Source: Adiantum capillus-veneris (lineage: Eukaryota > Streptophyta > Polypodiopsida > Polypodiales > Pteridaceae). Taken from it: DNA of 64,000 nt. Position 1 is the first letter of the stretch. Every line of letters starts with the position of its first letter. Both the position numbers and the translations under genes were made by a program. The DNA is taken from contig CM043944.1 in assembly GCA_014529385.2 (NCBI GenBank), forward strand, positions 173,540,740 through 173,604,739, written 5' to 3'. This document shows, in pieces, positions 33,896-44,237 of this stretch. The notes beneath the pieces are model-generated. The model saw only the letters and a list, made by a program, of their open reading frames with translations. It was not told the DNA's origin and made no database searches.

Positions 33896-34974
33896 GATCT
33901 TTGATCTACTTCCATTACATAGGCTTTTAATAGATCGAGAATTGTTAGGTTAGCTATTTCACATTGGCCATCCGTTTGTGGATGATAGGCCGAAGAGAAG
34001 TTTAGCCTTGTCCCTAAATTCTCAAAGAGACCCTTCCAGAAATTACTGGTCATTCTAGGATCTCTATCCGACACTATGGACATTGGCAAGCCATGGTAAT
34101 TGAAAATTTGTGAAATGAAGAGGGTTGCCATTTAATGGGCTTTGATAGTCTTTTTGACAGGTATAAAATGAGCTTGTTTACTGAACCTGTCTACTATCGT
34201 CCATATTCCCGTATTCCCATGGATAGACTTAGGCAATCCAAAGATAAAATCCATGGATATGCTCTCCCATGGTGAATTAGGGATTGGCAAAGGTTGAAGC
34301 AATCCAAGTTGCTTCCCTCTATCAAATTTTGTCTTTTGGCATACCACACATTTAGAAGCATACTCTTGTATGTTCACTTTCATGGTAGGCCAATAGAAAT
34401 ATGTCTCAATTCCCTTTAAGGTAGACTGAATCCCTCTATGCCCCGCATAAGGTGGAGCATGAGATTCATACATTACTTTCTCACATAGTGAGTTAGTAAC
34501 GCATAGTCTATTGCCATAGAGAAAATAACCATCTTGTAAGATAAATGGTTCTTCTTTCTTCCCTAATGCAAAGGCTGAAATCACATCTCTAAAGTCGGGA
34601 TCAATAGCATACTCATCTATCATTAGAGATAGATCATTGTGGGTTGCTATGGAAACCGCATTCACTCTCGGCCGTCTTGAGAGTGCGTCAGCTACTTGAT
34701 TATGCTTGCCAACAATGTGAGCAATATGAAAATTAAATTGTGAAAGGAAATTTTCCCACCTCATTTGTTTGTCGGATAGCTTGGTCTGCGTCATGAAGTA
34801 CTTAAGACTTTGGTGATCCGTTCGCAGAATGAAAGGAGTCCCCAATAAATAGTGCTTCCATGAGTCTAAGGCATGTAGAACTACAAGGAGTTCCTTTTCA
34901 TATATGCCTAGAGCTTTCTCAACAGGGTCGAGCCTTCTACTTTCATAGCCTATGGCGTGCCCTTCTTGAAGCAA
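33896..34974 (-). pseudogene. pol: G3 RNase H and integrase (truncated)
   Basis: Two frames in register (34132-34974 and 33892-34131), separated by a TAA at 34132-34134. RNase H: YEKELLVVLHALDSWKHYLLG and RTDHQSLKYF. Integrase zinc finger: HAPPYAGHRGIQST to CVVCQ. Core: MDFIFGLPKS, VSDRDPRMTSNFW and DGQCEIAN, so D, D and E are visible. Coding homology stops after VMEVDQRS, and the following codons belong to foreign DNA. Confidence 0.87.
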
Positions 34975-35840
34975 AACAGCTCCAAGGCAATCACCACAAG
35001 CATCACATTGGACCTCAAAGGTTTTGAGAGATCCGGTAGTGTAAGCACAGGTTGAGAGATAAGCTTTTCGAAAGCATTTTTCTCCTTAGCAGACCATGTA
35101 TACCTAACGATTTTCTTTGTTAGGTCATGTAATGGTCTCGCGATTTGTGAGAACTTTTCTATGAAGTGTCTATAGTATGCACACATACCTATAAAGCTTC
35201 TTAGTTCATGAAGATTCCTTGGTTTAGGCCATCCTTTTATTACCTCTAACTTTGATGGATCCATTTGGATGCCATCTTGAGAGATAATGTGACCTAAATA
35301 CTGAATCTCTTGCAAGAAAAATTCACTTTTCTTTCGATTAACATAAAGTTTATTCTCTCTTAAAACTTGAAATATTACCTGGAGGTGTTGCTTGTGTTCG
35401 TCTAATGAATTAGAGTAGATGATAATATCATCAAAGAACAATCGAATGAAGGTTCGATGAGGCCTGAATAGCTTCTCCATCAAGCGGTTGAATGTGGCAG
35501 GTGCATTGGTCAAGCCAAAAGGCATGACAATGTATTCGTAAAGACCAAATGTGATGCGAAATGCGGTCTTTACAATGTCTTGATCAACTATCCTTATTTG
35601 ATGATAGCCACTTTTTAGGTCAATCCTACTGAAGTAGGTTGATCCTTGTAGCTTATCAAATAGGTCTTCTACCCGTGGAATGGGAAACCTATTCTTGATA
35701 GTGATCCTATTTAGTGCTCTATAGTCAACACACATACGATATGTGCCGTCTTTCTTTTGCACTAATAGCACAGGTGAGAAAAATGGAGATAAGCTAGGCC
35801 TAACCATGCCCTTCTCAACTAACTCATACACTTGCCACAT
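34950..35840 (-). pseudogene. pol: G3 reverse transcriptase
   Basis: RT with GTYRMCVDYRALN, DLKSGYHQIRI, MPFGLTNAPATFN and the RLFFDDIIIYS catalytic box, then the connection IQYLGHIISQDGIQMDPSK. A one-base frameshift near 35025 separates it from RNase H. Upstream, a TGA (about 35900) sits in the LLP-SSLPNKPPYR motif, where relatives have Gly. Both defects would block Pol synthesis. Confidence 0.88.
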
Positions 35841-36040
35841 AATCTCCTCTTGTTGAGCTTGAGAAACTCTATAAGGAGGTTTGTTAGGCAGTGAACTTCA
35901 TGGAAGAAGTTCAATTGCATGGTCATCATTACCTCGTTTAGGAGGTAGCTCACAAGGGATGTCGTCAATAAAAACATCTTGAAACCCCTTGAGAAAATTG
36001 GATAACTCTAATTCCTTTTGGTTGCTTTTATTTTCCTTTT

Positions 36041-37120
36041 CTAAAGCATTAGGTTCATTTTGAGAATCTTTAACAAAATCATGTACACAGAAATAGAGCT
36101 CTTTATTGACTTGTTGAAAGCTGGTGTATGTACAATGGGGATAGTGTTACCCATTTCCTTAGCATCTATATACATGTCTTTTTTCCTGAACTTAAAGGAG
36201 ATTCTCCTTTCAGGAAATTTAACATTGGCAGCCAGGCGGTCAAACCATGGTGCCCCTAGGATTACATCCTCATGCTTGAGAGGAGAGATAAAGAAGTCCT
36301 CTTTGTCCATATAGCTTTGGACATGAAGTCTCAATTTCCCGATTAAGGGAGTTACTGAAGCTTCTTGCTCCTTGAAAGCACTGTCTGCGGGTAGGAAATA
36401 TCCCATCTCGTAGGCTTGTATGCCTAGCTTGGTGGCCAACTCTATAGATATAAAATTGTGAGTAGAACCACGGTCAAAGAGAATAAAAGCATCATGTTCT
36501 CTTACCTTTCCCCAAGCATGGCATAGAGGAGATATTTTGTGGTGAATTTGGTGAGTCTCCTCCTTTTGGATTTCAACCAAGGTAGCTCTAGGAGGATCTT
36601 GACGGTTGTTCTTTTGGGGACAAGCGCGGTACGCATGACCTTGTTCGCCGCACTTGAAACACAGGTTATCCTTACGATAACACTCAAGCTCTTCAGGAGA
36701 GAGTTTCTTCTTACCTTTGTAAACTCCCTTTTCTTTAGCTTTGTTGGAGTTGCCCTTAGGAGACTTTTGGACATTGTCCTTCCCCTTAGGCTCGTTGGAA
36801 CCTTTGTTTTCCATGGGCTTATTATTTCTTTTAGCCCCCGTTTGGAAATTGATTCGAGAGGCCACCATAGTATGGTGTATTACCACCGATATGGTACATG
36901 GCCTTTGGGAGTTGACATACTCTGCCATTTCTTCGGTTAAGCCCGCACAAAATTGCTGCTTTTGCTCTCCAAAATCCAACTTTTTGAAGACAGTGGCTTT
37001 GAGTTGTAGGTCCCAAAACTTGTCTACATAGTTTTGGATGGATTCATAGGGAGAGAGCTTTAAGCTTCGCCATTCGGTGAGTAGTTTGTCTTTGGCATCG
37101 GTGGCCAAAAACTGCTTCAT
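36041..37120 (-). pseudogene. gag-pro: G3 Gag C-terminal half and protease
   Basis: 359 codons: capsid end (LTEWRSLKLSPYESIQNYVDKF), zinc knuckle CFKCGEQGHAYRAC (about residues 154-167), then protease with LFDRGSTHNFIS and the HEDVILGAPWFDRL end motif. The active-site triad is normally D-S/T-G; here it reads D-R-G, which should inactivate the enzyme. The last dozen residues are out of frame with the following linker, so a frameshift lies near 36070. Confidence 0.83.
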
Positions 37121-37133
37121 AATGGAAGCTCTT

Positions 37134-38107
37134 TAAGCTTTCCATTTTTGTGGAGCTTCACCATTGGCTCGTAGGCTAGACCACCATTGCCTGGCGGACT
37201 TTTGAAAGTGCATAGCTACATGGTGTAGCTTAGAGGACTCCGTGAAGCCCTCATCTCCAAACGCCGCATCAAACTGTTGGATAAAGGCCAAGGCTTTGTC
37301 CATAGCACCAAAGGTACCATCATAGGTAAGGAAAGAGATGCTCTTCCCTCCCTCTTTGAATTTCTTGAGCTTGGACGACCTCTTCCATGCGGCATAGGAT
37401 TTCCTATGGCCTCTTCTTTTTTATGGTTCAAAGGTTGCACCATCACTTTCTTCAGAAGGTGAATAATTTGAAGAAGGTGGAGAAGAGGGTGACCTCTTTC
37501 TCGCCTTTTTCTTGTCTTGATCGTCGACGTCTTCACCATCACTTTCATAAGAGGAAGAGGATGAAGAAGATGGAGAAGAGGGTGGCCTCTTTCTCGCCTT
37601 TTTCTTCTCTTTCTTTTTATCATCCCTCTTTGAATTATTGTGTGGAGAAGGGTGCGATGGTCTTCTCCTCTTTGGTGGTGATGGAGAGCGTTTAGCCCGC
37701 CGTCTTCGTGGAGCCATCTCCGCCGAGGTGGCGGGAGACTCACTTCTTTCTCGTTCCTTCGGTGGAGGCTCTTGAGTTCTCCTTTGGGAAGGAGATGCAT
37801 CATCAAGAAGTAAATTCTTGAGCCCTTCATATGGATTCTCTTCTTCTTCCCGAATCAGAGAGAGACCTCTTTTGGAAGTCTCACAAGGAGGCTTCCTAGG
37901 TGTTCTCTCCTCATGGTGATGAGCTTGGAGAATCCCATGAGCACGGAGCTGCCGTTGCACTTCACTTTTGAGAGATGGATTGCCCATGGCTTGTTGAAGC
38001 CTAGAAACAAGATAGTTAACAAGCATCGGAGCATCATTAGTAGCTTGCTCATTAGCAAAATCAAAGTTATCAACATTAATTTCACTCTCTTTACTATTGT
38101 CAGCCAT
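37134..38107 (-). pseudogene. gag: G3 Gag N-terminal half
   Basis: ATG at 38105-38107 opens a frame (to 37421) with an N-terminal helix-rich stretch, then a long Arg/Lys/Ser/Pro-rich region (RRRRAKRSPSPPKRRR; SSSSSSSYESDGED). After a frameshift near 37420 the capsid start continues (GTFGAMDKALAFIQQFDAAF, SARQWWSSL) up to a TAA at about 37131-37133. The basic, SR-like N-terminus is long for a plant Gag and contains an imperfect internal duplication (RKRPPSSPSSS and RKRSPSSPPSS). Confidence 0.75.
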
Positions 38108-38511
38108 TCTAACAACTTTTAGGTGTAAACTTTTTAGGTGTACTTTGGCACTTCAAGCCCTAGTTGCTACTCCTCTTTACCCCTTTAGAAGAAGCACTCA
38201 AGCTACTGTACCCGTGGCTCGAATACCATTAATTGCAAGGAATAGAAGAGAGGGTCGTTCAACACCAAAACAGCACCGGCTCCTGTCAAGCTTCTAATAG
38301 CTCAATAGTGGTTAAGCCGTAGGCAAGCCCCGTAGGACTCCACTATTAAGACCATAGCTTTCGACGGTGATGACCCGTTAACTGCACAAAGGCAAGCGCA
38401 CCGCAAGGATGAAATTTCCCTATTCTACTTACTCACAGGCAATTAATAATACCAACCATTTATAGCTAGCTTGAGGACCTCCCTTCTTGAGCAAGAAAAG
38501 AGAAACCTTGT
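38108..38511 (-). other. G3 5' leader
   Basis: About 400 bases between the PBS and the gag ATG on the minus strand. No gene is seen. Confidence 0.6.
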
Positions 38512-38523
38512 GCTTTGATACCA
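38512..38523 (-). other. G3 primer-binding site (initiator Met tRNA type)
   Basis: The minus strand reads TGGTATCAAAGC, one base from the common plant retroelement PBS TGGTATCAGAGC. It lies one base after the LTR end. Confidence 0.8.
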
Positions 38524-39304
38524 ATGTAACATTTAATGGCCTAAAAACTTGTGTGTAGAGGAAATTAGCATGAACATAGTGGGAATTTCATTAGAATAGA
38601 TTCCTAATGAGACTTTACAAGAGTGCTTGGGTGGAGAGAGCAACAAAAAGCATAACACCTAGTTAGATAGCATGAACAATACTTTCAAAAGAGAGAGAAA
38701 TTAAGCTATTGGCAATAGTTGAGGACCGGATTTGCATGGAGCCGGTCCCCCCTCCAAAAGGCTTTGTATTATGGTTTCTCCCATCAAGAGAGACATTGTA
38801 CAATACAATTCTTTGTGTTCCTTCAAGACTAGCTAATGCAATGAAGATGAAAGCTTCATGCACTAAGCAAAACACTTAGCAAACACAACATCAATTATCC
38901 CCGGTCTCAGACCCATGACCTCACACACCTTCAAAGATGGTGAGAGCTAGCAGGGTATGAGAGTAGATTGAGAGGAAGAAGGAGTATCTTACGAGAAAGA
39001 TGTACATCTCCTCATATTAGCATAGCTTAGCTTAGTAATTAGCTTGGTAGAGGAGATGAACATGCATTGGAGCTTGGCTCTTGGTTGGATTTGCATCCAC
39101 ATGCCAAGAGTGTGTCGATGTAGGCTTCTATCTCACAAGCTTGGAGTAGGTGATGAGCTCTCCATTAAAGCTTGGGAAGAGATAGTCTTTTTCTTGCTTC
39201 TCACATAGACTGTGTGAGAGTGTGTGTGTGTGATAATCCTTGCAAAAATCAGCCCCCTCTCTCTCTCTCTTGGGCGAGCCCCCTTGCTATTTTCTCTTGA
39301 TGTC

Positions 39305-39640
39305 CTCTCATTGGACCTCCCTAGGGCTAGCCAATGAAAATTAAGCAGCATAAGTGATAGCCTTCTGACATGTGTCCCCCTTTTCCCTTTTGTGAGAGCT
39401 TTAGGTAATTTAATAATTCAACTAAACTCTCATTGGACCCCTTTGCCTCCTGGCCAATAGGAATCAGGTAAGCCATTGGGCTGCTGAATGCTCATTAGAC
39501 CCCTTTGGAGACTGTCCAATAGTCTTCTAGAGGACTTAATTCTCATTGGTTCTTTTATTAAGTGTTTTTAAATTAATTAAACTAGATTTACTCTAGCCTA
39601 ATTCTCATTGGTCCACCTCCAAGGCCATCCAATAGGAATT
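39305..39640. repeat. Diverged repeat of CCAAT-box modules inside the G3 LTR
   Basis: Units of the form CTCATTGGACC(8-16 bases)CCAATAGG start at about 39305, 39427, 39490, 39541 (half unit) and 39603. Each full unit pairs ATTGG with a downstream CCAAT. A flanking block CTGACATGTGTCCC is also repeated, near 39366 and 39673. Confidence 0.65.
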
Positions 39641-39710
39641 GGGTACACCTTGTGGGCATCTGGCCTAGGGAGCTGACATGTGTCCCTCATTCCCTTTGTG
39701 TAAAGGGAGC

Positions 39711-39711
<1 letters not shown>

Positions 39712-39781
<70 letters not shown>
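39712..39781. repeat. (GT)n microsatellite, 70 bp
   Basis: A pure GT dinucleotide run inside the G3 LTR. Cys-Val or Thr-His ORFs over it are artefacts. Confidence 0.98.
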
Positions 39782-39782
<1 letters not shown>

Positions 39783-40149
39783 CTTTCTCTCTCATCCCCT
39801 ACATGCAAGGCTCGCCCCCTCCTAAGTAGGGATTGCAAAGACTTTTTTGTACACACACAAAGCATCCAATTCCCCTATGGTTGACCTTTGGACACAACCT
39901 TTGAATTTTGGAACCTTAGCATTTTGGAAGTCTTAATGGGATGAACCTTAGGGTCTTTTTAGCCCATTGTTGCACATGGCTCTTTTGCAGATGCCCCCCC
40001 TTTTGGATCCCTATTTTCCTTCCTTTGGATCCCTACAGTTGCCAGTCTGCTAGCTTAACCAATATTCTAGCTTTTTCTCCCCTGGCACTTCCCCATATTA
40101 AATGATCAGTTTAACATGAGAAAATCATTTAGGAGAATTAGATATTGAT

Positions 40150-40847
40150 TATTATGAAAAGTATGCTGGGGAAGAGATGTCAAAGAGGATAATTGGGCAA
40201 TTACTGCTCGGTGGGGACTGCGCATATCCAGCACGCTCCTACATGCTGGCCCCATTCAAAGGAAGCAAGGAAGGCCTTCCTGAGGACATGTATTATTGGA
40301 ACTTCATCCAGTCAAGTATGGGCATGCCTGTTGAAAGAGCTTTTGGCATGCTTAAGGCTCGATTTCGTATCTTGCTTAAGCGATGCGACATGTATTTACA
40401 GAATGCGTCAAGTGTGGTCATTGCTCGCTTGGTGCTACATAATATTTTTCTAGTGCATCAAGACGTTTTGACAATGATTGGATTGTTGAAGCATAGACAA
40501 CCCTTCAGAGTGCCAGTGACAACCTAGAAGAACAAAGAAGGACAACTTCCACTAGCTTAATGGAGTTGCATGCAATCCACAAATAAGGAGTGTATTTCTC
40601 GTGGTCAAGTTGGTGATGTGCAAGAAGAAGACTGCGATATTGTCATGGGAACCAGAGAAGACGACATGGATATTGAAGAGCACCTTGACAATCAATGAGT
40701 GCGGTGGATGGAAAGAAGAAAGCGCATGGAATTGCTTGACGTGACAACTTGGCTAGAGCACTCTTCAAAGAGCATACTAGGAGGAATGTAGCAATTGTGT
40801 TTGGAGATTCACTGGGGACTGAGGACGGCGGAGATCCAGCCTCATAA
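40150..40847 (+). pseudogene. PIF/Harbinger transposase, C-terminal fragment
   Basis: The frame 40177-40527 encodes GDCAYPARSYMLAPF and MPVERAFGMLKARFRIL, the conserved C-terminal part of DDE_Tnp_4/HARBI1-type transposases; the Glu of VERAFG is the expected third catalytic residue. After stops and frame changes, a matching tail RDNLARALFKEHTRRN is found at 40740-40847. The N-terminal two catalytic Asp regions and any TIRs are not seen. It would cut and paste a DNA transposon, but this copy is a remnant. An AATAAA signal lies near 41083. Confidence 0.72.
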
Positions 40848-42190
40848 TCTGACGATGAAATGTATGGCTGATCGGCTGGATTTTCTACTTTTTCCATTTA
40901 GTAAGGGCACTTTAGATTGTCAGTTTTGTGTTGCAACTTTTTGTGTCATGGCTGAGGTACAACAAGCTTGGACACTTTTACAGGTTTCCATGTCCTTTGT
41001 GATTGTACCGTTGCATATGACAATGCAATTTCTAGGTTGCATGTATGTATGGTTGAAATGTTGCACGCCTTTTTCTGGTAACCAATAAAGTCAATTACGT
41101 ATGTCCATGGATATGCATGCACACACCGGGGGGGGGGAGAGAGAACCTTGTGGAAAGGCCGAAGAAATAGGTGATCCTGCAGGCGAAGCGGCGATTTGTG
41201 GGCTTGGTGAAGCAGGATTGGTATTCCTAGAAGAGCAAATATTTGTGGAACATGTAAAGTTGCCAAGGCTGTCGTAGCCGCATCATCCATCACTTGATAA
41301 ACACTCCATACGATCTTGGAAAGTCAAAGCAAGCCAATCTGTGCCTGTGGTATTCCAATTCAGCAGAAGAATACCCGGTTTCCATGCCAAGAGAACAAGA
41401 GAAGGCTCTATTGGAGTGAAGAACATCGTTTGCTTGCAACCTGAGGCATTTAAAACTTGGGAAAGATTGAGCTCCTTGTTTGGAACCATATACTAATAGC
41501 AATTATGGCTCTCATCTTTGTTTTGTTTGCACTCTTTTTCATAATCCATGCATGCAGTGCTACTCATTTGCAAATTAGAAGAGGATTTTACCTTTGTAAC
41601 ATGGCATCTGAAAAGGAGATCATTAGTGTCCGCCGGCCTCTTATGACGGGAAATAATGATCTTGCCATGAGTATCGTTGAAGCAAGCCAACCAACGAGTG
41701 CCTCTCCCTTGAAAGAGGTAATCTGTTCCTGGATTTCCTCCTTCAAGGCCTTTGGAAAAGGTACCTGGCAGCTTACCAATTCAAAATCTGCATAGCAGCA
41801 CCCGGAATATCAAAGCCGGCGGCATTCACAAACAGAGAGAGAAGACTGGGCCATCACAAACAAGGGAGAGAAGACTTGTCTCATTGAACTTTCTTGCGAG
41901 CTGCCCCTTGGTAGCTGGACTCACAAGAGGTCTACTGCCACGTGCTCATGGCTTCTCCTCTATCAGGTTTTAAAACTCTTCTAAGAAGGAAACATTTGCA
42001 CACAAAAATGCGTGTGCATGCGCGCGCATATACACACACACACACACATTTGGGTGAATTTGGGCTTTTTCCAGGTTGATCTAGGTATATAGAAATCCGT
42101 CACAGTCGGCGGCATGGGGACTAGCAATCACAACCATCCATTTAGTGTCGATTACTGTGCAGAATATGGCCTTGCAATCATTGCATTGCT
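40848..42190. other. Unassigned intergenic DNA with short open pieces
   Basis: There is a G-run at 41127-41135 and a (CA)n run near 42032-42048. A 112-codon plus-strand frame at 41457-41795 and a minus-strand frame at 41283-41489 are open but match nothing I know. FKAFGKGTWQLTN near 41740 vaguely resembles LEGLSKGTYPANF near 44700, perhaps remnants of one repeat. No domain can be named. Confidence 0.3.
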
Positions 42191-42589
42191 GACAACTCAG
42201 CACAGAAATGTCAGACCTCACGCAAATAGTCTACAGGCTAATAGGGTGCCACCAAGTCAGCACAAGGAATCCGAAATACTCGCTGCGTTAAACACGTCAG
42301 CAGACGGAATGAAATTTTGAGCCGAGGACACTTTGTAAACGGGTATTCCCCGACTGTCAAGGTCCAGGGTCGTGGGGCAGGGGATCTCGGCCACTCATCT
42401 ACTGTCCATTACTGACAGTAATTTCAGCATGGGCCGTCAAATGTGAGACAAATCAGCACGCGTAATCACTCATGGCAATGATTGGCAATCATTTTATGAC
42501 ACCTCAGCATGCGGAAAAATGGCTGCCTGTACTTGCGTTGCAGGACTGCACATGCTCATCGTCAGAGTCAGTGCTTGGCCCCCCTCCCC

Positions 42590-42745
42590 TAGACCTTGAC
42601 GGCCGGGAAAGGTCTTTTATTGACCTTTCCCTCGTAAAAACTGCTCCCACCATGGCTCCCGGCTCCCCGCCGGTCGCCATGGGGTCGCACTTTTTACGAG
42701 GAAAGGTCAGTAAAAGACCTTTCCCTACCCTCGTGACGGCCGGGA
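42590..42745. repeat. Foldback hairpin 1
   Basis: Arms 42605-42640 and 42691-42725 are inverted complements, and each arm is itself a smaller palindrome (GGGAAAGGTC ... GACCTTTCCC). The 50-base loop contains CATGGCTCCCGGCTCC. It is followed at 42757-42778 by another palindrome centred on GGTCCCTAAGGGACC. The outer ends CCTTGACGG and GTGACGGCC are shared with the other hairpins. Confidence 0.8.
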
Positions 42746-43109
42746 AAGGTGTAGGGAATGGTCCCTAAGGGACCATTTCTTGGAATCCCTATGACCAAAG
42801 GACGACCGGCGGAGCTGGGAGTCCTGTGGGTGCAGGATTGCAAGGCCGTCAACGGTCGTGGGGAGGAGGGCCACCGGCGTAGGAGATCAAACCCAGGCAC
42901 TGGCTCAATTCCGTATGCTGACGTGTCAGAATTTTTTGCATTTGGGATTCTGCGTGCTGAGCTGGAGGCAAGTGATTGGCATGCAGATTGTTTGTGCTGC
43001 TTGGTATTCCGCATGCTGAGCTGTCCAGCATCGAGCGCTTGCAGGATGACATTCCGGCCAATAAAGATCAGGCGATGGACGGCCGAGATCTGCAACCCTT
43101 CGACCCACG

Positions 43110-43245
43110 ACCTTGACGGACTGTTAATGTCCTTTCCCCCATAAAACATGCGACCACATGGCGACCGGCTAGGAGCCGGTCGCCATGTGGTCGCATGTTT
43201 TATGGGGAAAGGACACTAACAGTCCTTTCCCTACACCTTCAAGGT
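43110..43245. repeat. Foldback hairpin 2, near-perfect 52-bp arms
   Basis: Arms 43118-43170 and 43174-43225 pair with one mismatch and one unpaired C around a 3-base loop (AGG). The inner arm contains ACATGGCGACCGGCT, the same core as the loops of hairpins 1 and 3. The ends ACCTTGACGG and CCTTCAAGGT form an outer inverted repeat. Confidence 0.88.
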
Positions 43246-43523
43246 CAGGCATCGAAGGGCAGTCCATCCTGGCCCTCCATTTGCTAAACTTTTTGAGTCG
43301 GAATGCCAGCTTGCAATCATCGGATGGCCACCACGTCAGCACACGTAATTTGTGTAAGTTGCAAGCAAGCATACCGCTAAGTCAGCACACAGAATGCAAC
43401 GGCTATGCACCAGGAATATTAGCGTTGCAAGCCAATCATGGCTGTCCACGTCAGCTCACGGAATTGATAATTGCCTATGTCGTCTGCTGCACTGGCTGTG
43501 TTAACTGGCCCTCCTCCTCCTAA

Positions 43524-43665
43524 CGTTGAAGGTCGGGAATGGTCCCCTGCTCACCATTCCCTGTCTGTGTGCTCCCGCCATGGCTCCTAGCTCCCCGTCG
43601 GTCGCCATGCAGTCGCCCTGAAAACAGGGAATGGTCAGCAGGAGACCATTCCTTACACCTTATTT
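43524..43665. repeat. Foldback hairpin 3
   Basis: Arms 43536-43564 and 43624-43652 pair with two mismatches. Each arm holds a smaller palindrome (GGAATGGTC ... ACCATTCC). The loop holds CATGGCTCCTAGCTCC, shared with hairpin 1. The same outer end motifs are visible. Confidence 0.8.
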
Positions 43666-43825
43666 GATGAGTGGGGAGGGTGTGGTTCATTCACAAGACA
43701 CCCAACCAATCCTAGTTTTGGGAGGGCCTGCCTCGTCACTATATGGCACGGTTTCGGGTCAGAGGGGATCTAGGGCCCAAATTTGGGGGGCAAGACGGCT
43801 TTAGTCTCCGCCGTCGGATCACACA

Positions 43826-43940
43826 GTGAACTAGGGGTGAACTAGGGGTGGGTGAACTGGGGGTGAACTGAGGGTGAACTAACAGTGAACTAGGGGCGGG
43901 TAAGCTAGGGGCGGGTGAACTAGGGGCGCCTAAACTAGGA
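43826..43940. repeat. GTGAACTAGGGG tandem units
   Basis: About eight imperfect 11-16-base units (GTGAACTAGGGG and variants). Three or four more lie at 44049-44092, on the other side of the tRNA-like segment. Confidence 0.8.
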
Positions 43941-43974
43941 TATGATCATGTGCCATGCCAACATGGACAGTGAC

Positions 43975-44048
43975 GCGCGCTAGTGTGGTGGTAGGGCATT
44001 CGTGTGGCAACCGAGACGTCCCAGGTTCGACCCACACCCCGCGAGGCG
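43975..44048 (+). other. tRNA-like (SINE-head-like) segment inside the MITE
   Basis: An A-box-like TAGTGTGGTGG at 43981-43991 and a B box GGTTCGACCC at 44024-44033 are spaced as in a tRNA or tRNA-derived SINE. A GGTAGGGC D-arm-like stretch lies between them. The acceptor ends do not pair, so it is not a functional tRNA. Confidence 0.5.
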
Positions 44049-44237
44049 GATGAACTAGGGGTGAACTAGGGGGGGGGTGAACTAGGAGTGAATTCAGGGT
44101 GCCATTTTTGCCCCGAGTTCACCCCCAGTTCACTACGTGATCCGACGGCCGAGATTAAAGCCGCCTCGCGCCGCCAAATTTGGGCCTTAGATCCCCCCTG
44201 GATAGATCCGTGCCATATAGTGACGAGGGAGGGCCTG

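Larger units (their letters stand above)
33896..40037 (-). mobile_element. G3: chromovirus-like Ty3/gypsy element, 3' end missing
   Basis: Minus-strand order from 40037: LTR, initiator-Met-type PBS, leader, gag, protease, RT, RNase H, integrase. It is cut inside the integrase core region at about 33896 by G2/LTR sequence, so the integrase C-terminus, any chromodomain and the 3' LTR are absent. RT and RNase H motifs (DLKSGYHQIR, FFDDIIIYS, TDHQSLKYF, HNQVADALSRR) are of the chromovirus type and clearly different from G1 and G2. Confidence 0.88.
38525..40037 (-). repeat. G3 5' LTR, about 1513 bp
   Basis: On the minus strand it starts TGTAGGGATCC at 40037 and ends TTACA at 38525, next to the PBS. 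It contains a 70-bp (GT)n tract and five spaced CCAAT/ATTGG modules at 39305-39640. Only one copy is in view, so the outer end is inferred from TG...CA form and the PBS. Confidence 0.65.
42190..43460. repeat. Inverted modules carrying a CGTCAGCAC-ACGGAAT core
   Basis: About eleven imperfect copies of a 15-base core: plus strand near 42196, 42255, 42294, 42451 and 42502; minus strand near 42911, 42948 and 43001; plus strand near 43336, 43379 and 43445. Longer flanks also align between modules, for example 43250-43350 with the complement of 43000-43080. The orientation flips on either side of each foldback hairpin. Confidence 0.6.
43731..44228. mobile_element. Mutator-like MITE, 498 bp, with 9-bp target duplication
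   Basis: Terminal inverted repeats of about 115 bases (43731-43850 and 44108-44228) both begin CCTCGTCACTATATGGCACG. They are flanked by the direct repeat GAGGGCCTG at 43722-43730 and 44229-44237. A 9-bp duplication with long TIRs is the known signature of Mutator-like elements. There is no transposase. The interior holds GTGAACTAGGGG tandem units and a tRNA-like stretch. Confidence 0.85.

Noticed and set aside
39598-39884. Cys-Val and Thr-His repeat ORFs
   Set aside because: They translate the (GT)n microsatellite of the G3 LTR.
42190-43460. A CRISPR-like array
   Set aside because: Repeats are imperfect, occur on both strands at irregular spacing, lack uniform spacers, and the DNA is plant nuclear.
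43975-44048. A functional tRNA gene
   Set aside because: A and B boxes are present, but the acceptor ends do not pair and the segment lies inside a MITE between tandem repeats.
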